DNA of 64,000 nt from Aerophototrophica crusticola (GTDB lineage: Bacteria > Pseudomonadota > Alphaproteobacteria > Azospirillales > Azospirillaceae), in NCBI GenBank assembly GCA_001939945.1, contig MOEB01000001.1, positions 141,595-205,594 of the forward strand, written 5' to 3'. This document shows, piece after piece, positions 53,274 through 61,527 of the stretch. The notes beneath the pieces were generated by a model. That model made no database searches and was not told where the DNA came from. It saw only the letters and a program-made list of their open reading frames with translations. The position numbers and the translations under genes are program-made. Positions within the stretch are counted from its first letter, which is position 1, and each line of letters opens with the position of its first letter.

Positions 53274-53649
53274 CCTGCTCCAGGTCCTGGCCGGGCTGCT
53301 GCTGGTGGGCGGCGGGGTGTTCTGCCTGGTGGCCGCCATCGGCGTTGTACGGCTGCAGGACGCCATCCTGCGCATGCACGCCTCCAGCAAGGCGGGGACG
53401 GTGGGGTGCGGCCTTGTCCTGCTGGCCGTGGCGCTTGTCTTCCCCGACGTGGGCACCGTCACCCGGGCCATGGCGGCCATCGCCTTCCTGCTGGTCAGCA
53501 CCCCCATCGCCAGCCACATGATCGGCCGCGCCGCCTATGCCAGCGGCACCAAGCTTTGGTCCGGCACCGTGGCGGACGAGCTGCGCGGCACCCCCGACGA
53601 CCCCTGCAACCGGCTGAAGACCCTGACGGCGGACGGCCACGAGCCGTAA
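53260..53649 (+). CDS. mrpG: Mrp antiporter subunit G
   Basis: A 129-residue subunit with three helices. GGGVFCLVAAIGVVRLQDAILRMHASSKAGTVGCGLVLLAVAL is the MnhG signature, and IAFLLVSTPIASHMIGRAAY is the third helix. AGGAGGAG precedes the ATG, which lies inside the end of mrpF. Its stop codon is also the first base pairs of the 148-bp repeat element. Confidence 0.94.
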   Translation: MTVADLLQVLAGLLLVGGGVFCLVAAIGVVRLQDAILRMHASSKAGTVGCGLVLLAVALVFPDVGTVTRAMAAIAFLLVSTPIASHMIGRAAYASGTKLWSGTVADELRGTPDDPCNRLKTLTADGHEP

Positions 53650-53796
53650 TACCAAGCGCATGAGTTTTTGACTCATGCGCTTGGAGGCCGGCGACCGCCG
53701 GCCCGCGGGCTCATGCCCGCGTGAGCCAAGCCGCCGGATGGCGGCGCCCGGCGCCTGAGGGGCCGTTGATCGGTCACGATCAACGGCGGCTGGTAT
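53649..53796. mobile_element. 148-bp composite palindromic element (MITE-like)
   Basis: Bounded by ATACCA and TGGTAT, it contains a perfect 14-bp stem (CCAAGCGCATGAGT with ACTCATGCGCTTGG, loop TTTTG, 53652-53684), then GGCCGG/CCGGCC-type palindromes, and a GCCGTTGATC/GATCAACGGC stem at 53762-53787. No open frame. It begins within the mrpG stop codon. A related copy of the last stem is at 37325-37354. The short terminal repeats and lack of coding suggest a non-autonomous element; no flanking target duplication was established. Confidence 0.55.
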
Positions 53797-53830
53797 AAGG
53801 TCCCGGGGGGGGGGCAGTTCCAGAAGCAGA

Positions 53831-53860
53831 AACGCCGCCGGGGGTCACCCCGGCGGCGTT
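53831..53860 (-). terminator. Terminator of the POT transporter gene
   Basis: A perfect 13-bp stem, AACGCCGCCGGGG with CCCCGGCGGCGTT around a 4-base loop, followed on the minus strand by TTTCTGCTTCTGG. It lies 26 bases past the stop codon. Confidence 0.75.
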
Positions 53861-53886
53861 GTCGTTCGTGCGCGATGGGACGGTGG

Positions 53887-55236
53887 TCAGTGCGCGCCGC
53901 CGCGGGCCTCGCTGGCGGAACGGCTGGCGATGATGCGCTTCAGCGGCTTGTTGAAGACCAGGATACCCAGGCCGGCACCGGCGCTGATCAGGAACATGAC
54001 GAAGAAGAACGTCTCCTTCGACCAGACTTCCCAATAGGACCCCAACCAGCCCGCGGCGTAGTTGCCGAAGAAGCTGGACAGGAACCAGACGCCGAACAGC
54101 AGGGACACGTACTTGGTGGGCGCCACCTTGCTGAACAGCGACAGGCCGATGGGGGACAGGTACAGCTCACCGATGGTCAGGATGGCCAGGAAGCCCACCA
54201 GCCACAGCATGTTGGTGGGGCCGTTGGCGGCATAGTCCCAGGCCGCGCCGATCATCACCAGATAGCTGATGCCCACCAGGAAGCAGCCGATGGCCATCTT
54301 GCTGACCGTCGTCGGCTCCCGGCCCTTGGCCGACTGGTTGGCCCAGAGCGCCACCATGAAGGGGGTGAAGGCGAAGATCATGAAGGGGTTGACGGACTGG
54401 AACCAGCTGGCCGGCACTTCCCAGGACCAACTGCCCAGCGCGATGACCCGGTCCGTGTTGGTATCGGCCCAGAGGGCGATGGTGTTGCCCTGCTGCTCAT
54501 AGGTGGCCCAGAAGAAGATGGTGAAGAAGCTGATCAGGATCAGCGCGCCGATCGCCTCCCAATCGCCCTTGTGCAGGGGCTCGTGCTCCACATGGGCGGC
54601 CTTCTCACGGGCCAGATTGTCGGGGGGCAGGTACTTGCGGCCGGCGATGTAGGTGATCAGGCCGATCACCATGCCCACGCCCGCGGCGCCGAAGCCGTAG
54701 TGCCAGCCCACCGTCTCCCCCAGGTAGCCGCAGACCAGCGGGGCCAGGAAGGCGCCGATGTTGATGCCGACATAGAAGATGGAGAAGGCCCGGTCCCGCC
54801 GCGGGTCACCCTCCGGGTAGAGGTTGCCGACCTGGGTGGAGATGTTGGGCTTGAAGGCGCCGTTGCCCAGGATGATGAAGCCCAGGGCGACGTAGAACAG
54901 GCTTTCCCACGCCATCAGGAAATGGCCGAGGGCCATCAGGATGCCGCCGGCCAGGACCATCTTGTGCTGGCCGAATACCCGGTCCGCCAGGATGCCGCCG
55001 AACAGCGGGGTGAAATACACCAGGGCGGTATAGATGCCGTAGATGTTCGAGGCCTCGGCCTGCGGGATCAGCAGGTGCTTGGTCATGTAATAGACCAGAA
55101 GCGCACGCATGCCGTAGTAGGAGAAACGCTCCCACAACTCGGTCATGAACAGGAAGGCCAGCCCGGCCGGATGGCCGGCGATGGTCCGGCCGGAAACCGC
55201 CGGACCCGTGCCGGCGGGGATGCTGATGTTCGTCAT
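53887..55236 (-). CDS. POT/PTR2-family proton-coupled peptide transporter
   Basis: A 449-residue transporter with about 14 membrane segments that imports di- and tripeptides with protons. The PTR motif is in FMTELWERFSYYGMRALLVYYM (ExxERFxYYG), and NIYGIYTALVYFTPLFGGILADR is the following helix pair. ATG at 55236 (MTNISIPAG) is chosen; GTG at 55248 is possible but too close to the GAAGGA. It has its own terminator. Divergent or convergent neighbours do not suggest a specific peptide. Confidence 0.93.
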   Translation of the reverse strand: MTNISIPAGTGPAVSGRTIAGHPAGLAFLFMTELWERFSYYGMRALLVYYMTKHLLIPQAEASNIYGIYTALVYFTPLFGGILADRVFGQHKMVLAGGILMALGHFLMAWESLFYVALGFIILGNGAFKPNISTQVGNLYPEGDPRRDRAFSIFYVGINIGAFLAPLVCGYLGETVGWHYGFGAAGVGMVIGLITYIAGRKYLPPDNLAREKAAHVEHEPLHKGDWEAIGALILISFFTIFFWATYEQQGNTIALWADTNTDRVIALGSWSWEVPASWFQSVNPFMIFAFTPFMVALWANQSAKGREPTTVSKMAIGCFLVGISYLVMIGAAWDYAANGPTNMLWLVGFLAILTIGELYLSPIGLSLFSKVAPTKYVSLLFGVWFLSSFFGNYAAGWLGSYWEVWSKETFFFVMFLISAGAGLGILVFNKPLKRIIASRSASEARGGAH

Positions 55237-55427
55237 GAAGCGCGACACCGTCCTTCAAGTGGTGTTGGGCCCGGCCTTTCCGGTGTCGGCGGCGGCGACA
55301 TGGCCGCCCGCCCCTCCCTCACCTGGCCGGTTTGCGCGGCCTATAGCACGCTTTCCCTACGGGATGTAAGGGCAAGGTCCCGCCGATGTCGCAAGGAATT
55401 TGGCGGGCAGCGCGAGCCCGCCGGGGC

Positions 55428-56348
55428 TCAACCCGCCAACGCGCCCCGCACCTCATCCGCCGTCGGCATGGCGGTGCCGGTGCCGATGCGGGTGACGCTG
55501 ATGCTGGCAGCCACGTTGGCATAGCGCATGGCGGTTTCCAGCTCGTCCCCAGCGGACAGGCGGGCGCACAGGCTGCCCACGAAGCAGTCGCCGGCCCCGG
55601 TGGTGTCCACCGCCTTCACGGGGCGGCCGGGGACCAGGAACTCGGTCTCCGCCGTCACGGCCACGGCGCCGCGCACGCCCAGGGTGGCGATGATGGTCTG
55701 GCCCGGGCGGCGCAGCAGGGTGCGGGCGACGCGGCCCACCTCCGCCACCGGGGCGTCGCCGCTGACTTCCGTGCCGGCGAAGTGGCCCAGCTCCGTCTCG
55801 TTCACCACCAGGATGTCCGTGTCGGCCCACAGGGACTCCGGCGCGTCGTCCAGGGCCGGGGCGGCGTTCAGCACGGTGCGGGCCCCGGCCTGGCGGGCGC
55901 GGGCGAAGACGGCTGCGATGGTCGGGCGGGGGATCTCGAACTGGCTGACCACCACGTCGCCGGCGTTGATCTCCAGCTTGGCCGCGTCTTCCGGGCTCGT
56001 CTCCGCGTTCGCGGCGGGGATGACGACGATGTAGTTCTCCGCCGACTTGTCCACGAAGATGATGGCGTTGGCGGTGGGGGAGGTGGTGGTGCGGACGATG
56101 CCGCCGGTGTCGATGCCCTTGGACCGCAAAAACGACTCCACCTGGTCACCGAAGGCGTCCTGGCCCAGGCGGCCGACGAAGGCCACCTCCACCCCCTGCT
56201 GGGCGGCGGCCACCGCCTGGTTCAGGCCCTTGCCGCCGGGCATGAAGGCCACCGTGTCGCCGTTCACCGTTTCACCCGCCCGCGGGGCGCGGGGCATGGT
56301 GGACAGGATGTCGATGTTCATGCTGCCGGCGATGACGACCTTGGGCAT
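55428..56348 (-). CDS. rbsK: Ribokinase
   Basis: PfkB-family kinase that phosphorylates D-ribose with ATP; 306 residues. The two PfkB signatures are present: GGKGLNQAVAAAQQG near residue 40 and KAVDTTGAGDCFVGSLCARL near 255 with the catalytic Asp. IAGSMNIDILSTMP starts the protein. TGANAI-type substrate loop (SPTANAIIFVD) fits ribokinase rather than fructokinase. No ribose transporter is seen nearby. Confidence 0.9.
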   Translation of the reverse strand: MPKVVIAGSMNIDILSTMPRAPRAGETVNGDTVAFMPGGKGLNQAVAAAQQGVEVAFVGRLGQDAFGDQVESFLRSKGIDTGGIVRTTTSPTANAIIFVDKSAENYIVVIPAANAETSPEDAAKLEINAGDVVVSQFEIPRPTIAAVFARARQAGARTVLNAAPALDDAPESLWADTDILVVNETELGHFAGTEVSGDAPVAEVGRVARTLLRRPGQTIIATLGVRGAVAVTAETEFLVPGRPVKAVDTTGAGDCFVGSLCARLSAGDELETAMRYANVAASISVTRIGTGTAMPTADEVRGALAG

Positions 56349-56395
56349 CGGGGATGGGCCTTCGGGAACGGGTGGGGAGGGAAGGTGTCGCGGGC

Positions 56396-56971
56396 CTACT
56401 TGGCACCCCAGGGGGCGGGCGGCGGGTCCACGGGTTTGGTCAGGTCGAACTCCGCCCGGAACAGGCGGCCCGGCCTGGACAATTCATAGGTGAAGGCCTT
56501 GCCCGGCTCAACCTCCACCGCCCAGACATTCTCCTGGGCGCCGGGGGGCAGGTTCTCCCGCCGGAACATCTCCTTGGAGAAGGCGTCGGCCGGGAATTCC
56601 TGCCGGCCGACGCTGCCGGGGGCGACGGTGTCGCCGCCATACTGGGTCACCTTGTCCTCCGACCCGTCCTCATGCCGGTGGTCGTGCTTCAGGCGCAGGC
56701 CGGTGGGGGTGCGGGTGATGACCCAGGTGCGCGACCGGTTCTCCCCCACATGGAAGGGGATGCGGACCTCGTCCGCCGAACACTCCCGCACATGCATCAC
56801 CAGCCGCTGGCCGGTGAAGGGGTCGTTCGGGGTGCTGGAAGCCACCACCTTGCCCTCGAACGCCTTGCCGCACAGGCCGGACAGCCGGGCGACGAACTCG
56901 TCGGCCGGGGATGCCAGGGCGGGGGAGACCAGGCCGAGGGTCAGGAGGACGGCGAGGAGGGGCGCGCGCAT
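56396..56971 (-). CDS. Exported protein of unknown function
   Basis: A 191-residue precursor with a signal peptide (MRAPLLAVLLTLGLVSPALA). The mature part has two Cys (SGLCGKAF and VRECSAD), a polar repeat-free middle with LRLKHDHRHEDGSEDKVTQYGGDT, and a C-terminal strand FTYELSRPGRLFRAEFDL. Secreted proteins with this pattern are widespread, but I know of no function. ATG at 56971 is chosen for the signal peptide; GTG at 56980 overlaps the fadD stop. It is coupled to fadD. Confidence 0.7.
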   Translation of the reverse strand: MRAPLLAVLLTLGLVSPALASPADEFVARLSGLCGKAFEGKVVASSTPNDPFTGQRLVMHVRECSADEVRIPFHVGENRSRTWVITRTPTGLRLKHDHRHEDGSEDKVTQYGGDTVAPGSVGRQEFPADAFSKEMFRRENLPPGAQENVWAVEVEPGKAFTYELSRPGRLFRAEFDLTKPVDPPPAPWGAK

Positions 56972-56976
56972 GGCCT

Positions 56977-58686
56977 TCACCCCGCCTTCTTCTTCTCCGC
57001 CTCCAGCTCGTCCAGCAGGGCCTTGCGGGACAGTTTGCCGATCATGGTCTTGGGCAGCTCGTCGCGGAACTCGTAGAGCTTGGGCTGCTCGATGGGGGAC
57101 AGCTTGTCCTCCAGGAAGGCCTTCAGGTCCTCCTTGTCGGTGGTCATGCCGTCGCGCAGCTTGATGTAGGCCTTCACCGTCTGGCCGCGGTAGGGGTCGG
57201 GCACGCCCAGCACGATGCACTCGGCCACCGCCGGGTGCTGGTACAGGGCCTCTTCCACGTTGCGGGGGTAGACGTTGTAGCCGCCGGCCAGGATCATGTC
57301 CTTGATCCGGTCCACGATGAAGATGTAGCCCTCCTCATCCATGTAGCCCACGTCGCCCGTGTGCAGCATGCCGTCGGCCAGGGTCTCGGCGCTCGCCTCG
57401 GGCTTGTTCCAGTAGCCCTTCATGACCTGCGGGCCGACGATGCAGATCTCGCCCCGCTCGCCCAGCGGGACCGGCGTCTTGCGGTCTTCCAGGCTGATGA
57501 TGCGGATCTCCGTGCCCGGCACGGGCTGGCCGATGCTGCCGGCCTTGCTCTTGCTCGGCGGGTTGATGGTGGCGATGGGCGCGCTCTCCGACAGGCCGTA
57601 GCCCTCCACCAGGGAGCAGCCGGTCATGCCCTCGAACTTGGCCTTCACCTCCACCGGCAGGGGCGCGCCGCCGGAGTTGCAGAGCTTGATGGAGGACAGG
57701 TCGTACTTGTCCCGGTCCTTGTGGTTGATGATGGCGGTGTAGATGGTGGGCACCGCCGGGAACTGGGTGGGCCGCTTCTTGTGGATGGTCTGCAGCACCT
57801 GGTCCAGCTCAAACCGGGGCAGCAGCACCATCTCCCCGCCCTTGGACAGGGTCAGGTTCATCACGCAGGTCATGGCGAAGACGTGGAACAGGGGCAGCAC
57901 GCCCAGCATGCGCTCCTCCCCGTCCTTGGCCTCCGTGAACCAGAGGTTGGCCTGGAAGGTGTTGGCGGTGATGTTGCCATGGGTCAGCATGGCGCCCTTG
58001 GGCACGCCGGTAGTGCCGCCGGTGTATTGCAGCACGGCCACGTCCTCGGTGGGGTTCACGGGGACAGGGGCGGGGCGGCCGTCGTTGGACGTCAGCGCCT
58101 TGAAGAAGACGTGCCGGTCGTCGCGGGGGATGTCCGCGATCTCCGCCTTCTTCACGAAGGGGAACAGCAGGTTCTTCGGGAAGGGCAGGATGCTGGCCAT
58201 GGGGCAGACGATGATGGTCCGCAGCCGGCTCTGCCCGAACATCTTGGCCAGCTTGTCGTAGACCACCTTCAGGTCCAGCGTGACCATGATGTCCGCCTCG
58301 GCGTCCTGGATCATGTGCTGGATCTCCCGCTCGGCATAGAGCGGGTTGAAGTTCACCACGGTGCCGCCGGCCTTCAGGATGCCGTGGAACATGATGACGG
58401 AATAGGGCGTGTTGGGCAGGAACAGGCCGACCTTGTCGCCCTTCTTCACGCCCATGGCCTGGAGGCCCTTGGCGACCTTGTCCACCAGGGCGCCCGTCTG
58501 GGCGTAGGTGTATTTCTTGTCCAGGAAGTCGATGCAGGGCCGGTCGGCGAAGCGGCGCACGGACTCGTCGAACAGCTCGACCATGGAGCGCTGCGGGATC
58601 CTGGCGTGCCAGTCCACCCCGGGCGGGTAGGCGGCCTCCCAGACATGCGTGGTCTTCTGATGCGACAAGGTGGCCGCGTCGGGCAT
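56977..58686 (-). CDS. fadD: Long-chain fatty-acid-CoA ligase
   Basis: ATP-dependent enzyme that activates fatty acids to acyl-CoA for beta-oxidation or lipid synthesis; 569 residues. The AMP-binding P-loop is YTGGTTGVPKGAMLTHGN (about 220), with VEGYGLSESAP, GDVGYMDEEGYIFIVDR and the C-terminal lysine in KTMIGKLSRKAL. The length is normal for FadD. It lies upstream of the exported-protein gene, with 5 bases between. Confidence 0.93.
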   Translation of the reverse strand: MPDAATLSHQKTTHVWEAAYPPGVDWHARIPQRSMVELFDESVRRFADRPCIDFLDKKYTYAQTGALVDKVAKGLQAMGVKKGDKVGLFLPNTPYSVIMFHGILKAGGTVVNFNPLYAEREIQHMIQDAEADIMVTLDLKVVYDKLAKMFGQSRLRTIIVCPMASILPFPKNLLFPFVKKAEIADIPRDDRHVFFKALTSNDGRPAPVPVNPTEDVAVLQYTGGTTGVPKGAMLTHGNITANTFQANLWFTEAKDGEERMLGVLPLFHVFAMTCVMNLTLSKGGEMVLLPRFELDQVLQTIHKKRPTQFPAVPTIYTAIINHKDRDKYDLSSIKLCNSGGAPLPVEVKAKFEGMTGCSLVEGYGLSESAPIATINPPSKSKAGSIGQPVPGTEIRIISLEDRKTPVPLGERGEICIVGPQVMKGYWNKPEASAETLADGMLHTGDVGYMDEEGYIFIVDRIKDMILAGGYNVYPRNVEEALYQHPAVAECIVLGVPDPYRGQTVKAYIKLRDGMTTDKEDLKAFLEDKLSPIEQPKLYEFRDELPKTMIGKLSRKALLDELEAEKKKAG

Positions 58687-58847
58687 CGATCCCTCCCTTA
58701 TTTGACGGGGGCCCTCCAGCGTGACCGCCCTTTCCCTGACCTATATCGGGACCCGCTTTGGCTACTCAAGTGATTCTTGATAACTTGAACTTACGGGCAG
58801 GGCGGTGGCTCCAGCCTGTGTGGGGGAGCTTGGGCGGAGAACAGGGC

Positions 58848-59312
58848 ATGAGGGGACCGGGGCAAGGGGCTTTCCAGGCGGGAGTGATTGCTGCCCTGGC
58901 CTCGTTCGGCCTGTTTGGTTGGCTGTTCAGCCAGGCGGAATGGGACGCATCTCCGAAGTCCTTGGTCATTCCGTTCGCGGCGATGGTCCTGTTCCCGAGT
59001 TTAGTTGCTGGCCTTTGCGCGGCGTTCGTCTGGAGGTTGGGACAGGTGGGGCGACGCGGATGGCTCCTGACCCCAATTGCGGGGATGGTGGCCGGTGCCG
59101 CGGGATACCTGACGCCTTTCATTCTGTGGGGCCTGAGTTCAGGAGGCGTACCGGAGGGTGAAAAGTATCTGTTGCCGTCAGACTTCTTTGTCGCTTCCGC
59201 GGCCTATGGCGCAGTCGTCGGCATCCTGCTGTTCACCGGCCAGCGCCTGTTCCAGAAGCTCTGGGGCCCGTCTGTTCCTCCAGCCGCTCCCGCTCCCCCA
59301 GCACGGCGCTGA
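58848..59312 (+). CDS. Small membrane protein of unknown function
   Basis: A 154-residue protein with four hydrophobic segments (about 12-30, 43-65, 78-98 and 120-140), the second preceded by SPKSLVIPFAAMVLFPSLVAG. ATG at 58848 follows GGAGAA; the longer frame begins with TTG at 58758. It has lower GC at third positions than its neighbours. Its 3' end overlaps the convergent hydrolase gene by 80 bases. No family recognised. Confidence 0.6.
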   Translation: MRGPGQGAFQAGVIAALASFGLFGWLFSQAEWDASPKSLVIPFAAMVLFPSLVAGLCAAFVWRLGQVGRRGWLLTPIAGMVAGAAGYLTPFILWGLSSGGVPEGEKYLLPSDFFVASAAYGAVVGILLFTGQRLFQKLWGPSVPPAAPAPPARR

Positions 59313-60387
59313 TCGCGCGCCACAGGTCCAGGGCGTCGGACAGGCCGATGCCGCCCACCTCCGTGTGGCCCATCTTGCCGATCAGGAACAGGTCGGTGCG
59401 GGCGGGGTCCGTGGCGGCGGCGAGGGACACGCTCTCCGTCCAGGGGATCACGGGGTCGTCCTTGCCATGGACCAGGACCAGGCGGGCGGGCAGGGCCTTG
59501 AGGTCCCGCTTCGAGAGGTCCAGGGCCGCCAGCTCGGCGCGCAGGCGCTCCGGCAGGGTGCCGATGAGGGACGGCACGGCCTCCGGGTCGCGGTTGGTCA
59601 GCAGGGCGAAGACGGCCTGCCCCTCCGGGCCCAAGCGGGCGGCAAGGTCGCCCACGGGAACGGTGGCGTCGTTCCAGCGGCGGCGGGCCATCTCATTCAG
59701 CAGGTGGCGGTCGATGGGGTCGTTCAGCAAGCGCACATTGCCGGCGACGAAGAACCAGACGGCCAGGTCCGGTACCGAACCCTTGATCCAGGCGCCGTCC
59801 GGCCCGCGGCGCTGGCCGGTGGTGACCCAGGCGACCATGTGGGTCAGGTCGTGGTAGCCGCCGAAGGAAACCAGGGTCGCCACCCGTTCCCGCCCCGCCG
59901 GCTCCAGCGCCGCCAGGATGGCGGGGCCGACGGCGTAGGAGATGCCCACCAGCCCGACCTGCCGCCCTCCGAGCCGGTCGGACAGATGCGCGACGGTGGC
60001 CAGGATTTCCGGCACGTCCGCCGTGCCCGCGGACAGGGTGGCCCGGCCGGACAGGTCGGGGACCAGCACCGTGAACCCAGCCCGGGCCAAGTTCAGCGCG
60101 AAATCCACCAGCCGTTCGTCCGCCTTGCCCTGGGCGGTGAGGCCGGGAAGCAGCACCAAACCCGCACCACCCGGGTCCGCGGGGGCGTAAAGATCGGCCG
60201 GCAGGGGGCGACCGGAGACGTCAACCGATACCGTTGAGCGCGCGGGCTCCGCCCCCCGGTGGCCGCCGCGCCCAGCGGGGCCGTCGGCGATGTCCCACAG
60301 CACGGCCACGGTCGTGGGGACCCGGAACCACCAGAGGGTGGCGGCCAGGGCCACCAGGGAAATCAGGAAGGCGGCCAGTCGTCTCAT
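59233..60387 (-). CDS. Alpha/beta hydrolase with N-terminal membrane anchor
   Basis: A 384-residue protein. A hydrophobic helix near residues 4-22 (LAAFLISLVALAATLWW) anchors or exports it. The alpha/beta-hydrolase fold has ADLYAPADPGGAGLVLLPGLT, the nucleophile elbow VGLVGISYAVG, the acid in LVLVHGKDDPVIPW and the His in LIGKMGHTEVGG. The start at 60387 is chosen over an upstream frame. Similar proteins are called dienelactone-hydrolase-like; the substrate is unknown. Confidence 0.82.
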   Translation of the reverse strand: MRRLAAFLISLVALAATLWWFRVPTTVAVLWDIADGPAGRGGHRGAEPARSTVSVDVSGRPLPADLYAPADPGGAGLVLLPGLTAQGKADERLVDFALNLARAGFTVLVPDLSGRATLSAGTADVPEILATVAHLSDRLGGRQVGLVGISYAVGPAILAALEPAGRERVATLVSFGGYHDLTHMVAWVTTGQRRGPDGAWIKGSVPDLAVWFFVAGNVRLLNDPIDRHLLNEMARRRWNDATVPVGDLAARLGPEGQAVFALLTNRDPEAVPSLIGTLPERLRAELAALDLSKRDLKALPARLVLVHGKDDPVIPWTESVSLAAATDPARTDLFLIGKMGHTEVGGIGLSDALDLWRAISAVLGERERLEEQTGPRASGTGAGR

Positions 60388-60626
60388 CGCGGGCCTGTCA
60401 TGGGAAGGGCGGGGGAGCGACCCTTGTCGGAAGGGGTAGGAGCGGACGGTGGCGGCATCAAGGCGGGAAGGCCCTGCCCATTCCGCCCGGCATGAATTGC
60501 CCGGGGGCAACCGGGGTCAAGGGCGGAAGCCGCGGGAGCCCTGGTTTTTTCCCTGGCACGGCGGTTGCTGTTCCCCGTCCGAACAACCCGCCGCGGGGCC
60601 GGACGTGCCCCGCATGGAGCCTGCCC

Positions 60627-61475
60627 ATGTCGTTCGCCGCCGCGTGCGTCAGCCTTTCCCGCCAGCAGCTCATGGCCGGTTTCCTGGCCGATGCGGAGCT
60701 GACCTGCCGCAGCGCCCTGGAAGCGGCGCCGGCGGACGCGGAGGCGCTGCACCTGATGGGCCAGATCGCCCTGCGCTGCTACCGGCCGGAGGAGGCCGAA
60801 GAGCATTTCGGGCGGGCCGTGGCGGCCGACCCGGACGAGCCCCTTTACCATGCCAGCCTGGCCAAGCTGCTGTTGGCCCGCCGACGCTATGCGGAAGCGG
60901 AGGCGCGGTTCCGACGGGCCCTGGCTTTGGAGGAAGGGGACGCCGCCAGCCACAACCACCTGGGCGCGGCCCTTCGCGGCCAGGGCCGGTCGGCGGAGGC
61001 GGAGGCCTGTTTCCGGCGCGCCCTGGACCTCAGCCCCGCCTATGCCGAGGCCCATGACAGCCTTGGCGTCGTCCTGCGCGACCGCGGCCTGTGGGAAGAG
61101 GCGGAGTTCTGCTTCCGCAACGCCCTGGCCCTCCGTCCGGACCTGGCGGAGGCCGGGCTGAACCTGGCGGGGCTGCTGCTAGACACGGGGCGGCTGGCGG
61201 AGGCGGCCCTGCTCTATGCCCGCACCCTGGCCGCCGACCTGTCCCGGGCGGAGGCGGCCATCGGTCTGGCCCGGGTCTTCGCCGCCCAGGGCCGGCGGGA
61301 GGACGCACTCGCCCTGCTGGCCGGGGCGCGGGAGCGGATGCCGGGAAACTCCCTTGTCCAACAGGCTTTGCGTAGCCTCTTCTGCAACCCTATCGAGATT
61401 GAATGGCCTTGCGACATTAACAACGCATACGTCATATCTACACCTTTAGAGAGTCAGGCATTTACAAGGGGCTAA
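60627..61475 (+). CDS. TPR-repeat protein, 3' end probably replaced
   Basis: A 282-residue protein built from about six tetratricopeptide repeats (units such as AEALHLMGQIALRCYRPEEAEEHFGRAVAADPD and AEAHDSLGVVLRDRGLWEEAEFCFRNALALRPD). TPR domains bind partner proteins. After about residue 250 (nt 61375) the base composition falls sharply and the tail (CNPIEIEWPCDINNAYVIS) no longer fits the repeat, so the original C terminus seems to have been cut off by the adjacent AT-richer insertion. The start at 60627 is the first ATG after a divergent gap. Confidence 0.75.
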   Translation: MSFAAACVSLSRQQLMAGFLADAELTCRSALEAAPADAEALHLMGQIALRCYRPEEAEEHFGRAVAADPDEPLYHASLAKLLLARRRYAEAEARFRRALALEEGDAASHNHLGAALRGQGRSAEAEACFRRALDLSPAYAEAHDSLGVVLRDRGLWEEAEFCFRNALALRPDLAEAGLNLAGLLLDTGRLAEAALLYARTLAADLSRAEAAIGLARVFAAQGRREDALALLAGARERMPGNSLVQQALRSLFCNPIEIEWPCDINNAYVISTPLESQAFTRG

Positions 61476-61489
61476 GAAAATAGTTTAGT
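61461..61489 (+). promoter_or_regulatory. Candidate promoter of the subtilase gene
   Basis: TTTACA (61461-61466) and TTTAGT (61484-61489) are spaced by 17 bases and overlap the end of the TPR gene, within AT-rich DNA. The transcription start would be about 30 bases upstream of the subtilase ATG. Confidence 0.4.
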
Positions 61490-61527
61490 ATGCCATACAA
61501 CCCTAGACTCAAACTCGTGAGGTGGAT

